From CAZHAC01 sp964383855 (lineage in GTDB: Bacteria; Chloroflexota; Dormibacteria; Dormibacterales; Dormibacteraceae): a stretch of 64,000 nucleotides of DNA. Positions 35,266 to 44,763 of the stretch are shown here, piece by piece. Within the stretch, counting starts at the first letter, position 1, and each line of letters starts with the position of its first letter. The notes below the pieces were generated by a model. It made no database searches. It was not told the DNA's origin and was given only the letters and a program-made list of their open reading frames with translations. Location: the NCBI GenBank assembly GCA_964383855.1, contig CAYLIP010000002.1, positions 17,250 through 81,249 of the forward strand, read 5' to 3'. A program made the position numbers and the translations under genes.

Positions 35266-36831
35266 CTAGACCAGGCCGAAGGCGATGACCACGGTCAACG
35301 CCAGTCCGAGCGCTGCGACCACCGAAAGCACGATTGCCAGCACGCGGTAGCGGCGGGGCACCGGGGGGTGCGTGGTGGTGTCCGGCCCAAGCGGCCGGCG
35401 CAGCAGCATGGTCGCTGGCAGTCCGAGCATGGTCATGCCGGTCGTGACAAGGAGGGCGTCGTCGAATCCATGAGCGACCGCGTGGCGGACCACGGCCGCC
35501 GCCACTCGGGCGTGGGGAAGGTGAGCGTTGATGCGGTCGGCGGCGATGGTGGCGATCACCGCCACGCCGAAGGACGACGCCATCCGCTGCAGCGTGTTGG
35601 CGAGGGCGGTGCCGCGCGAGATGAGGGCCGGGGGCAGGCTGACGTAGGCGGCGGAAAAGGCGGGCATCATCGTGAAGCCGACCGCCAGGCCCCGGCCGAC
35701 CAGGATGGCGGCCCATTCGAGCTTGGTCGTCTCGGGCTGGACGCCGGCCAGCCCGAGCGTGACCAGGATCAGCCCGCAAACGCCGGCGAGCACGACCGGC
35801 CGCGCCCCGTAGCGATCGGTCAGCCACCCGGCCAGGGGCAGCGCGATCACCGATCCGATCCCCTGGGCGGCCATCACCCAGCCCGCGTCCAGTGCCGAGT
35901 AGCCCTGCACCTGCTGCATGAAGACGGGGACTATGAACATGGCGCCGAAGAGGCCGCCCGCAATCAGGATCGAAACCCCGATCGAGGCGGCGTAGGCGGC
36001 ATCGCCGAAGACGCGGAGATCGAGAAGCGGGTGCGGCTGGCGCAGCTCCCAGACCACGAAGAGCGCGGTCAGCAGGGCTCCGGCACCCATCGGCAGGAGG
36101 GCCGCGGCCGAGCCCCAGCCGGCTTCAGCAGCCTTGGTCACGCCGTAGATGAAGACGGTCACGCCCGGCGTGCAGAGGAGCAGGCCGACCACGTCGAGGG
36201 GACCGCTTGTCGTGGGCTCGGAGTCACGCAGCTTGATCGCGGCAAAGACCAGCGCCACCAGGCAGAAGGGAATGTTGATCCAGAAGATCGCCGGCCAGCT
36301 GAACCGCTCGAGCAGCCAGCCCGCCACCGTCGGGCCGAGCGCCGGCGCCACCATCATGGGCACGCCGATCACGCCCATCATCCGGCCGCGCTCACGCGGC
36401 GGCGTGATGTGCATGAGCATGGTCATGCCGACCGGCATCACCATGCCCCCGGCCATGCCCTGGATGACCCGCAAGAGGATCTCGGTGCCGGTGCTCGCGG
36501 CGAACCCGCAGAGCAGCGAGGCGGCGACGAAGAACCCGAGCGTGACCATGTACGTGCGCTTGGTGCCGAACCGGTCGGACACCCATCCGCTCACCGGGAT
36601 CACGGCGGAGAGCCCGAGCAGGTAGCCGGTGGCCACCCACTGGACGTCGGTCAGGGAGGCGTGGAAGGCCGACTGGAGAGTCGGCACGGCCACGTTGACG
36701 ACCGTGCTGGAGAGGATGGAGGCGATCGACCCCATGGCGATGATGGAGGCGGCGACCCAGCGGTAGGAGGAGGAGACGGGTTCCTCGCGCCCCCGCTGCC
36801 CGAATGCGCGCTCTGTGGAGACCACGCTCAT
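35266..36831 (-). CDS. MFS drug transporter, EmrB/QacA-like
   Basis: 521 residues with fourteen helices. It contains STVVNVAVPTLQSAFHASLTD, the motif A region VSDRFGTKRTYMVTLGFF, and the motif C-like stretch GVPMMVAPALGPTVAGWLL. It belongs to the DHA2 proton-driven drug efflux group. ATG 36831 overlaps the upstream MarR stop by four bases, so regulator and pump are translated together. The presence of a MarR partner points to phenolic or other toxic-compound efflux. Confidence 0.92.
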   Translation of the reverse strand: MSVVSTERAFGQRGREEPVSSSYRWVAASIIAMGSIASILSSTVVNVAVPTLQSAFHASLTDVQWVATGYLLGLSAVIPVSGWVSDRFGTKRTYMVTLGFFVAASLLCGFAASTGTEILLRVIQGMAGGMVMPVGMTMLMHITPPRERGRMMGVIGVPMMVAPALGPTVAGWLLERFSWPAIFWINIPFCLVALVFAAIKLRDSEPTTSGPLDVVGLLLCTPGVTVFIYGVTKAAEAGWGSAAALLPMGAGALLTALFVVWELRQPHPLLDLRVFGDAAYAASIGVSILIAGGLFGAMFIVPVFMQQVQGYSALDAGWVMAAQGIGSVIALPLAGWLTDRYGARPVVLAGVCGLILVTLGLAGVQPETTKLEWAAILVGRGLAVGFTMMPAFSAAYVSLPPALISRGTALANTLQRMASSFGVAVIATIAADRINAHLPHARVAAAVVRHAVAHGFDDALLVTTGMTMLGLPATMLLRRPLGPDTTTHPPVPRRYRVLAIVLSVVAALGLALTVVIAFGLV

Positions 36832-37292
36832 GGGCGCCGTCCCGCCGCCTCGGCAAGGCGGTGGAGCGCCGGGATGGCGGCGCGCAGCCGGTCCATCTCC
36901 TCGGCGGTAAGGGCCGACAGCAGGCGGTCGTACTCCGCCATACGGGCCTGGCCGATGGCGCTGCGCAGCCGGCGCCCGGCCGGCGTCAGGCTGGCGCGGA
37001 CCACGCGCCGGTCGGACATGTCGTGCCGGCGCTCGACCAGGCCGGCGTTGACCAGGCGGTCGACCAGCGCGGTGGCGCTGGTCATCGACATTCCGCGCTG
37101 CGCAGCCAGCTCGCCCATCGAGAGCCCGGCCGGACCGGCCTTGTCGATCTCGACCAGGACGCCCCACTGCTCCTTGGTCACCGCGCCCGCGCCGGGGGCC
37201 TCGGTGGGGAGTCGCAGCATGACCGCGCGCAGGTACCGCCCGAGGGCGTCGAAGAGGGCCTGGGAAAGCTCCTCGACCGGTGCCTCACTCAC
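36828..37292 (-). CDS. MarR-family regulator
   Basis: 154 residues with a winged helix: TKEQWGVLVEIDKAGPAGLS, then MGELAAQRGMSMTSATALVDR and RRHDMSDRRVVRASLTPAGR (wing). MarR proteins bind a short palindrome near their own promoter and are released by small ligands. The start is GTG 37292. The upstream region has an AT-rich tract (37297-37322) that likely holds the promoter and operator. It forms a two-gene operon with the pump. Confidence 0.92.
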   Translation of the reverse strand: MSEAPVEELSQALFDALGRYLRAVMLRLPTEAPGAGAVTKEQWGVLVEIDKAGPAGLSMGELAAQRGMSMTSATALVDRLVNAGLVERRHDMSDRRVVRASLTPAGRRLRSAIGQARMAEYDRLLSALTAEEMDRLRAAIPALHRLAEAAGRRP

Positions 37293-37386
37293 GCTGATGA
37301 AATATACATGGCGTGAACTAATTGCCGCCTGAGCGGCGCCGCCGCAGCCGGAACAGCCGCCGGCCGGGCGCGGTTATCAGAGCTGT

Positions 37387-38043
<657 letters not shown>

Positions 38044-38053
38044 GCTGGGCCAG

Positions 38054-38581
38054 ATGGCGGCCAACCCGGTCTTCGAGGCGGCGCGCACGGTCCTGGCGGT
38101 TCGGGAGTACGAGGCGCGCCCGGTGCCCGAGGCGACCGTCGGCCGCATCCTCGAGGCTGCTCGCCTGACCGCAAGCGCCGTCAACCGGCAGCCCTGGCAT
38201 TTCGTTCTCGTGCGCGACCGGGAAGCGCTCCGCCGGCTGGGCGCCCTGGCCGGGACCGGCCCCTACATCGCGGGCGCGGACCTGGCCGTGGTGGTGGCGA
38301 TCAATCGCCAGAGCCGTTCGGGCGTTTCCGACGGCAGCCGCGCCATCCAGTCCATGATCCTCACCGCCTGGGCCGAAGGCGTCGGCTCCAACTGGGTGGG
38401 AACCGGAGGCTCCGGCGAGATCGGGGAGGCCGTGGGCATCCCGGCCGAGTACGAGGTGCTCGCGGTGGTGCCCTTCGGCTATCCGGCCCGGCCCGCAGGC
38501 AAGGGCCTGAAGAAGCGCAAGCCGGCGGCCGAGGTCATCTCCGCCGAGCGCTTCGGCGTCCCCTACGACCCCCGGCCCTGA
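38054..38581 (+). CDS. Nitroreductase-family flavoprotein
   Basis: 175 residues: VFEAARTVLAVREYEARPVPE, LTASAVNRQPWHFVLV, GVGSNWVGTGG and LAVVPFGYPA are the family blocks. It is FMN-dependent and should reduce nitroaromatics, quinones or similar electrophiles. It follows msrA by ten bases, so both may serve redox stress. Start is ATG 38054, and the end overlaps the convergent MaoC gene by 19 bases. Confidence 0.9.
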   Translation: MAANPVFEAARTVLAVREYEARPVPEATVGRILEAARLTASAVNRQPWHFVLVRDREALRRLGALAGTGPYIAGADLAVVVAINRQSRSGVSDGSRAIQSMILTAWAEGVGSNWVGTGGSGEIGEAVGIPAEYEVLAVVPFGYPARPAGKGLKKRKPAAEVISAERFGVPYDPRP

Positions 38582-39471
38582 TCTCCTGACTCGACCGCAC
38601 CGCGGTCATGGCCGGCGTCCGCCTCGCGGACCCGCCCCTCGAGGTGCGTGCGCGCGGTCCTCTGCGCGGCCACCCGGAACTCGAAGCCGCCGGCCATCCG
38701 CTTCGCGCTGAACTCGACGGTGGAGGGCAGCAGGAGCGGCGCTTTGAACTCGACCTCAGCGATGAGGCGGCCGGGAAGCCGGCCCTCGAGCGCGGCCAGG
38801 CAGCGCGCCTTGACCCACATCCCGTGGGCGATCGCGCGCCGGAAGCCGAAGAGCCGCGCCGTCAGAGGGTGGAGGTGAATCGGGTTGGAGTCGCCTGAGA
38901 CCGAGGCGTAGCGCCGGCCGGTGTCGCCCGGCACCCTCCAGACCGCCGCGGCCCCGGACGGCTTCGGGTCCTCCTTCGCCGCCGGATCGGCGGCCGGCCG
39001 CTCTCCCTCGCCGCCCAGCTTGAGATAGGTGCTGACCCCCGTCCAGACCGCCTCGTCCCCAACCGCCGCCTCCGCCACCACATCGAACTGGCGGCCGCGG
39101 CGATGGGGCCGCAGGTCGCGCGCGCCGGCTCTGAAGGAGAGGCGCTCGCCGGCATCGATCGGCCGCGATTGTGTGATCCGGTTGGCGATGTGAACCAGCC
39201 CGGGCAGTGCGAAGGGGAAGTCCGGATCGGTCATCAGAGCCATCGCGAGCGGAAAGGCCATGACGTGCGGATAGGTGGGCGGAAGCAGATCGCCCAGCCG
39301 GAAGCCGCAGACCGCGTCATAGGCGGCGAGCCGGTCGCGATCGACAGCCAGGCCGGAGAGTTCGTAGACGGTGTCGGGCAGCACCTCACCGCGCCTGGCC
39401 GGCGCGGTGGCGAGGGCTCGCGCGTACAGGCGGCCGATCGCCGGAGGCGCCTCCAGCCTGTGGACGGTCAC
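38563..39471 (-). CDS. Double hot-dog MaoC-type (3R)-hydroxyacyl dehydratase, HtdX-like
   Basis: 302 residues. The N-terminal half is a degenerate hot-dog (YPHVMAFPLAMALM, LVHIANRITQSRPI). The C-terminal half has the hydratase-2 motif VSGDSNPIHLHPLTARLFGF with AIAHGMWVKARCLAAL. The gene order here, dehydratase then FabG4-like then FadA2-like, matches the mycobacterial htdX-fabG4-fadA2 region. It should hydrate or dehydrate (3R)-hydroxyacyl thioesters. Its GTG overlaps the fabG4-like stop by four bases. Confidence 0.9.
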   Translation of the reverse strand: MTVHRLEAPPAIGRLYARALATAPARRGEVLPDTVYELSGLAVDRDRLAAYDAVCGFRLGDLLPPTYPHVMAFPLAMALMTDPDFPFALPGLVHIANRITQSRPIDAGERLSFRAGARDLRPHRRGRQFDVVAEAAVGDEAVWTGVSTYLKLGGEGERPAADPAAKEDPKPSGAAAVWRVPGDTGRRYASVSGDSNPIHLHPLTARLFGFRRAIAHGMWVKARCLAALEGRLPGRLIAEVEFKAPLLLPSTVEFSAKRMAGGFEFRVAAQRTARTHLEGRVREADAGHDRGAVESGDQGRGS

Positions 39472-40808
39472 GCGCCGGCCAGGCTCTGGCCGCAGACGCG
39501 GACGGTCTGCCCGTTCACCCCGGCGGTCCCCGGCTGTGCCAGCCAGGCGACCACCTCGGCCACATCGACCGGCTGGCCGCCCTGCTGCAGGCTGTTCACG
39601 CGACGTCCCACCTCGCGGACGGCAAAGGGCATGGCCCCCGTCATCTCGGTCTCGATGAACCCCGGAGCGACCGCGTTGATGGTGGCTCCACGCTCGGCAA
39701 AGGGCGCGGCCAGGGCCTCCACCATGCCGATGATCCCGGCCTTGCTGGCCGCGTAGTTGGCCTGGCCCCGGTTGCCGGCGATGCCGCTCGTGGACGAGAT
39801 GCAGACCAGGCGGGCTGCGGACTGGAGCGCGTCCGAGGCGAGCAGGGCGCGGTTGATCCGGAGCTGCGACTCGAGGTTGACCGCCATGACCGCCGCCCAG
39901 GCCTCGGGCTTCATGTTGACCAGCAGCTTGTCGCGGGTGATGCCCGCGTTGTGGACGATGGCGTGCAGGCCGCCATGGCGCTCCCGCATGTGCTCGAGCA
40001 GCCGCTCGGGCGCATCCGGCGAGGTGATGTCGAGCTGGAGGGCCGTGCCGCCGACCCGGTTGGCAACCCCGGCCAGGGCCGCGCCGGCGGCGGGGACGTC
40101 GAGGCAGACGACATGAGCCCCGTCGCGGGCCAGCGCGCCGGCGATGGCGGCCCCGATGCCGCGGGCGGCGCCGGTCACGACCGCCACCCGGCCGGCCAGC
40201 GGCTCCTCCCAGTTGGAGGTCGGAGCCGGGTCCCCGGGACCGACCCGGACCGGCTGCCCGGAGACGTAGGCGGAGCGCGACGAGAGGAGGAAGCGGAGCG
40301 TGGACTCCGCCCCCTGCTCGGCGCCCTCGGCGACGTAGAGCAGGTTGGCCGTGGCGCCATCGCGCGCCTCCTTGGCGACCGAGCGGACGAAGCCCTCGAT
40401 GGCTCGCATGGTGGCCGCCGCCTCGGGGTCGGCCACAGCCTCGGGCGGGGTGCCGATGACCAGGAAGCGGCCACTGGGACCCAGCCGCCTGAGAGCCGGC
40501 CCCGCAAATGCCGCCATCTGGGCCAGGTCCGCCACGCTGCGCAGGGCGGTGGCGTCGTAGACGACCGCCGCCCACCGGGCACGCTCGCCGTCCGGCCTTG
40601 TCAGGATCTCCTGGGAGGCGGTGCTGAGCACCCTGACGACCGTCTCGTGGAGTCGGCCGCCAGGCGCCGCTCCGACCAGGGCGGGTCCGTCAAGCAGCGC
40701 CTGACCGACCCGGTAACGGCGCAGCTCGGCCGGCGCCGGCAGTCCCAGCTGCCTGGAGACCCGACCACCGATCGGCGTCTGGACGAAGCCCTGGTACCAG
40801 TCGGCCAT
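39468..40808 (-). CDS. High-molecular-weight beta-ketoacyl reductase, FabG4-like
   Basis: 446 residues, about 200 longer than standard FabG. The first ~200 form a flavodoxin-like non-catalytic domain, and the C-terminal SDR has VTGAARGIGAAIAG, the NAG region HNAGITRDKL, and the catalytic ISSTSGIAGNRGQANYAASKAG with Ser, Tyr and Lys. This matches mycobacterial FabG4, an NADH-linked 3-ketoacyl-CoA reductase. It is translationally coupled to the HtdX-like gene. Confidence 0.92.
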   Translation of the reverse strand: MADWYQGFVQTPIGGRVSRQLGLPAPAELRRYRVGQALLDGPALVGAAPGGRLHETVVRVLSTASQEILTRPDGERARWAAVVYDATALRSVADLAQMAAFAGPALRRLGPSGRFLVIGTPPEAVADPEAAATMRAIEGFVRSVAKEARDGATANLLYVAEGAEQGAESTLRFLLSSRSAYVSGQPVRVGPGDPAPTSNWEEPLAGRVAVVTGAARGIGAAIAGALARDGAHVVCLDVPAAGAALAGVANRVGGTALQLDITSPDAPERLLEHMRERHGGLHAIVHNAGITRDKLLVNMKPEAWAAVMAVNLESQLRINRALLASDALQSAARLVCISSTSGIAGNRGQANYAASKAGIIGMVEALAAPFAERGATINAVAPGFIETEMTGAMPFAVREVGRRVNSLQQGGQPVDVAEVVAWLAQPGTAGVNGQTVRVCGQSLAGA

Positions 40809-42089
40809 TCAGGCCGCCTCCAGGATGGCGACGACACCCTGTCCGCCGGCCGCGCAGATCGAGATCAGACCGCGGCCGGAGCCCTTCTCGTGGAGCAGCT
40901 TGGCCATCGTGGCCAGGATCCTGCCTCCGGTCGCGGCGAACGGATGACCGGCCGCCAGCGAGGAGCCGTTGACATTGAGCCGGCTGCGGTCGATCGGCCC
41001 CAGGGCCTTGCTGAGGCCGAGCCGCTGCTTGCAGAACTTGGCGTCCTCCCACGCCTTGAGGGTCGCCAGCACGGTTGAGGCGAAGGCCTCGTGGACCTCG
41101 TAGAAGTCGAAGTCCTGCAGGGCGAGCTTCTGGCGCGCGAGCAGCCTGGGCACCGCGTAGACGGGCGCCATCAGCAGGCCCTCCTCGCCGTGCACGTAGT
41201 CGACGGCGCCGGTCTCGGCGTCGACGAGGCGGGCGAGCACCGGCAAGCGCCGCGCCTGCGCCCATTCCTCGGAACCGAGGAGCACGGTCGAGGCGCCGTC
41301 TGAGAGCGGCGTCGAGTTGCCCGCGGTCATGGTCGCGTCCTCGCCCCGCCCGAAGACCGGGCGGAGCTTGCCCAGCGACTCGAGGGAGGTGTCGGGCCGC
41401 AGGTTCTGGTCGCGGGCGAGACCGAGGTAGGGGGTGACCAGGTCGTCGAAGAAGCCGCGGTCGTAGGCGGCGGCCAGGTGGCGGTGGCTGGCCAGGGCCA
41501 GCTCGTCCTGCGCCTTCCGCGTGATGCCCCACTCGCGAGCCGTGACGGCAGCGTGCTCGCCCATCGAGAGCCCGGTCCGCGGCTCAGCGTTGCGCGGTAT
41601 CTCGGGCACCAGCTGGCCCGGGCGCAGCCGGCTGACGGCCCGCAGGCGCTGGGGCGCCGTGCGCGCCCGGTTGAGCTCCAGCAGCACCTCCCGGAGGTCT
41701 TCGTTGACGGCGATCGGCGCGTCGCTGGCGGTATCGACGCCGCCGGCGATGCCCGAGTCGATCTGGCCGAGCGCGATCTTGTTGGCGACCAGGATGGCCG
41801 TCTCCAGGCCGGTGCCGCACGCCTGCTGGACGTCGTACGCGGGCGTCCAGGGGGAGAGCCGGCTGCCGAGCACGCACTCGCGCGTGAGGTTGAAGTCCCG
41901 GCTGTGCTTGAGCACCGCCCCGGCCGCCACCTCTCCGACTCGCTCGTCCTGAAGGCCGAAGCGGGCGACCAGGCCGTCGAGGGCGGCGGTCAGCATGTCC
42001 TGGTTGGACGCGCGGGCATAGGGACCGTTGGCGCGCGCAAAGGGAATCCGGTTGCCGCCCAGGATGGCGGCTCGCTTTGGTGTCGTCAC
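40809..42089 (-). CDS. Thiolase, FadA2-like
   Basis: 426 residues. It begins RAAILGGNRIPFARANGPYARASNQDML. The nucleophile Cys lies in AYDVQQACGTGLETAIL. The second active-site blocks are LNVNGSSLAAGHPFAATGGRIL and ISICAAGGQGVVAIL. It matches the FadI/FadA2 branch that degrades long-chain 3-ketoacyl-CoA. The stop directly abuts the FabG4-like ATG. Expression starts from the promoter facing the TetR gene, where a TAACT-ACA-AGTTA repeat lies. Confidence 0.94.
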   Translation of the reverse strand: MTTPKRAAILGGNRIPFARANGPYARASNQDMLTAALDGLVARFGLQDERVGEVAAGAVLKHSRDFNLTRECVLGSRLSPWTPAYDVQQACGTGLETAILVANKIALGQIDSGIAGGVDTASDAPIAVNEDLREVLLELNRARTAPQRLRAVSRLRPGQLVPEIPRNAEPRTGLSMGEHAAVTAREWGITRKAQDELALASHRHLAAAYDRGFFDDLVTPYLGLARDQNLRPDTSLESLGKLRPVFGRGEDATMTAGNSTPLSDGASTVLLGSEEWAQARRLPVLARLVDAETGAVDYVHGEEGLLMAPVYAVPRLLARQKLALQDFDFYEVHEAFASTVLATLKAWEDAKFCKQRLGLSKALGPIDRSRLNVNGSSLAAGHPFAATGGRILATMAKLLHEKGSGRGLISICAAGGQGVVAILEAA

Positions 42090-42091
42090 TG

Positions 42092-42104
42092 TAACTACAA
42101 GTTA
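42092..42104. promoter_or_regulatory. Operator-like inverted repeat TAACT-ACA-AGTTA
   Basis: A perfect 5-3-5 inverted repeat in the 33-base gap between the thiolase and the divergent TetR gene. Its position over both likely promoters fits an operator for that TetR, controlling the dehydratase/FabG4/FadA2 operon and itself. Confidence 0.6.
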
Positions 42105-42122
42105 AACCGAGAGGCTCACTAA

Positions 42123-42830
42123 GTGTGCGACCTCCGGTACGCTCAGGTCATGGCACGCCTATCGCGAAGGGCTCGTGAGCACGCCCTGGTCCAGGCCGCG
42201 CGCCGCGTCATCGACGCCCGCGGAGTGAACCGGGCGCCGGTTGACGAGGTGGCGCGCGAGGCCGGACTCAACAAGGCCCTGCTCTATCGCAGCTTCGCCT
42301 CCAAGGAGGAGCTCTACGCGGAGACCCTGGTGGCCTACCTGGCCGACCTGGCCGGCCGCATCGAGGCTCCGGCCCCGGGCGCCGGCAGCGCCGCCGTGCT
42401 GGCCGAGATGACCCGCCGCTTCGTGCGCTTCAGCCTGGAGTTCCCCGCCTTCCCGAGCCTGGCCATGCAGCTGATGCGCGAGCCCGTCGCCGAACTGCGC
42501 GAACGGGTCTCGGATGCCGTGCTGCTCCGGCTCGGCGAGGCCATGGCCGGCTGCCTCTCGCTGCTCTCCGCCACCTTCGCCGCCGGCAGCGAAACCGGTG
42601 AGTTCGCGGTCGCCGATCCCGACCGGCTGGCCAACTTCGTCTATCTGCGCTGCCTGGGGCTGGTTCACCTCGGGCGGTTCGGCTGTGGAGTCCGGGTGGG
42701 CGCCCAGGGCGTGCCCGAGCTCTTCCCGGTCGCCGCCGAGGAGATCGAGCGCCAGTGTGTTGCCGATGTTCTCGCCTCCGCCGGCTGGCGGGGGCCGATA
42801 CCTGAATCCGATGACGGGCAGGAGGCGTGA
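42123..42830 (+). CDS. TetR-family regulator
   Basis: 235 residues from GTG 42123 (AGAGG upstream), or 226 from ATG 42150. The helix-turn-helix is VQAARRVIDARGVNRAPVDE, then REAGLNKALLYRSFASKEEL. It lies divergent from a fatty-acid operon and overlaps the following acyl-CoA dehydrogenase by one base. It is best read as an acyl-CoA-responsive repressor of both flanking transcription units. Confidence 0.88.
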   Translation: MCDLRYAQVMARLSRRAREHALVQAARRVIDARGVNRAPVDEVAREAGLNKALLYRSFASKEELYAETLVAYLADLAGRIEAPAPGAGSAAVLAEMTRRFVRFSLEFPAFPSLAMQLMREPVAELRERVSDAVLLRLGEAMAGCLSLLSATFAAGSETGEFAVADPDRLANFVYLRCLGLVHLGRFGCGVRVGAQGVPELFPVAAEEIERQCVADVLASAGWRGPIPESDDGQEA

Positions 42831-44761
42831 TGCGCGAGAGTGAGTCTGCGGTCCGGCTTGACGCCGGTAGGCTTCGGGCCTTTCGCGACGGCCGCTGGGG
42901 AGCCATCCGGGAGGAGGTCCGCCAGCAGGCCCGCACCATGCCCATCTTCTGGCCGCAGGTCGGCCTCGACCGGGAGGCGCAGCGAACGCGCACCTTCGAG
43001 CAGCTCCAGGCTCTGGCCGAGACCCGCGGTCCCCGCCTCATGTTCCCCAAGGAGTTCGGCGGGGAGGGCGACATCGGCGGTGGCATCACCGGTTTCGAGA
43101 TGCTCGGCCATGGCGATCTCTCGCTCCTGGTCAAGGCGGGCGTCCAGTTCGGACTCTTCGGCGGCGCCATCAACCATCTCGGCACCGAGGCCCACCAGGC
43201 CAGGTATCTGCCGGGCGTGATGTCGGTCGAGCTGCCCGGCTGCTTCGCCATGACGGAGACCGGCCACGGCTCGGACGTGCAGTCGATCCGCACGACCGCG
43301 ACCTACGACCCTGAGCGCCAGGAGTTCGTGCTCTCCACGCCCGACGAGGATGCGCGCAAGGACTACATCGGCAACGCCGCTCGCGACGGCCGGATGGCGG
43401 CCGTGTTCGCCCAGCTGATCACCGGCGGTGAGGCCCGCGGCGTGCACTGCTTCCTGGTTCCCATCCGCGACCAGGACGGCCGCCCGATGCCCGGCGTGAC
43501 GCTCGATGACTGCGGGCCCAAGATGGGCCTCAACGGCGTCGACAACGGGCGCATCTGGTTTCACGACGTCCGGGTCCCCCGCGAGGCTCTTCTCGACCGC
43601 CACGGCCGCGTCGAGCCGGACGGCACCTACTACAGCCCGATCGAGAACGAGACCCGCCGCTTCTTCACCATGCTGGGCACGCTCGTGCAGGGGCGGGTGA
43701 GCGTCTCCGGCGCCGCGCTCCGCGCCGCCGAAACTGCTCTCACGATCGCGGTTCGCTATGCGTTGGTGCGCCGCCAGTTCCACCCGCCGGGCACCGATCG
43801 CGAGATCGTGCTCCTGGACTACACCCAGCACCAGCGCCGGCTGCTGCCGGCGGTTGCCACCAGCTACGCCCTCAACTTCGCCCAGCTCGAGCTTGTCGAG
43901 TTCCTGCACGACGTCTTCTCGGGAGGCGATGCCGGCGACGAGCGCCGCCGGCAGCTGGAGGCGATGGCGGCCGGCGTCAAGGCGACCTCGACCTGGTTCG
44001 CCACGCGGACGATCCAGGCCTGCCGCGAGGCCTGCGGGGGTGCCGGGTACCTGGAGGAGAACCGGCTGCCCCAGCTGAAGGCGGACACCGACGTCTTCGC
44101 CACATTCGAGGGCGACAACACGGTGCTGATGCAGCTGGTCGCCAAGGGCCTGCTCACGAACTATGCCGAGGAGTTCGGAAGCCTCGACACGCTGGGCATG
44201 GCCCGCTTCGCCGCCAATCTCGTCGTCGAGACCGTGATCGAGCGAGCCGCGGCGCGGCCGCTGATCCAGGGCCTGGTCGACTCGGTACCGGGGCTCTCCG
44301 CGGAGAATGACCTGCTCCAACGCGAGAACCAGCTCCGGCTCCTCGAGTGGCGGGAGCGGCACATCCTCGACGGCGTCGCCCGCCGTCTGAAGAAAGCGAT
44401 CGCTGGCGGGGACGCCTTTTCCGCCTTCAACGCCTGCCAGGACCACATCCTGCTGGCCGCCCAGGCGCACATCGACGCCATTGTCGTGCAGTGTTTCGCC
44501 CGAGCGGTGGAGCGCTGCCCGGACGAAGACCTGCGGATGCTGCTGAGCAAGGTCTGCGACCTGCACGTGATGTCGCTGATCGAGCAGGAGCGAGGCTGGT
44601 TCATGGAACACGGCCAGCTCTCACCGGCGCGCTCGAAGACGGTGACGGCGATCGTCAACAAGCTCTGCGGCGAGATCCGGCCTTTCGCCGAGCTCCTGGT
44701 CGACGCCTGCGGCATTCCCGACGAGCTGGTCGCCGCCCCGATCGCCCTCGGTGCGAAATAG
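42830..44761 (+). CDS. Acyl-CoA oxidase-like acyl-CoA dehydrogenase
   Basis: 643 residues, longer than standard acyl-CoA dehydrogenases because of an acyl-CoA-oxidase-type C-terminal domain. Key blocks are FAMTETGHGSDVQSIRTTA, LDDCGPKMGLNGVDNGRIWF, REACGGAGYLEENRLPQLKA and DVFATFEGDNTVLMQLVA, where Glu in FEGDN is the likely catalytic base. It oxidises acyl-CoA to enoyl-CoA, either with O2 or an electron-transfer partner. ATG 42830 has GGAGG four bases upstream. It is not a FadE5 homolog despite the FadA2/FabG4 context. Confidence 0.9.
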   Translation: MRESESAVRLDAGRLRAFRDGRWGAIREEVRQQARTMPIFWPQVGLDREAQRTRTFEQLQALAETRGPRLMFPKEFGGEGDIGGGITGFEMLGHGDLSLLVKAGVQFGLFGGAINHLGTEAHQARYLPGVMSVELPGCFAMTETGHGSDVQSIRTTATYDPERQEFVLSTPDEDARKDYIGNAARDGRMAAVFAQLITGGEARGVHCFLVPIRDQDGRPMPGVTLDDCGPKMGLNGVDNGRIWFHDVRVPREALLDRHGRVEPDGTYYSPIENETRRFFTMLGTLVQGRVSVSGAALRAAETALTIAVRYALVRRQFHPPGTDREIVLLDYTQHQRRLLPAVATSYALNFAQLELVEFLHDVFSGGDAGDERRRQLEAMAAGVKATSTWFATRTIQACREACGGAGYLEENRLPQLKADTDVFATFEGDNTVLMQLVAKGLLTNYAEEFGSLDTLGMARFAANLVVETVIERAAARPLIQGLVDSVPGLSAENDLLQRENQLRLLEWRERHILDGVARRLKKAIAGGDAFSAFNACQDHILLAAQAHIDAIVVQCFARAVERCPDEDLRMLLSKVCDLHVMSLIEQERGWFMEHGQLSPARSKTVTAIVNKLCGEIRPFAELLVDACGIPDELVAAPIALGAK

Positions 44762-44763
44762 CC

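Noticed and set aside
42830..44761. Calling this dehydrogenase FadE5 because of its neighbours
   Set aside because: The sequence has acyl-CoA oxidase-type motifs (FATFEGDN, EENRLPQLKAD) rather than FadE5-like ones.
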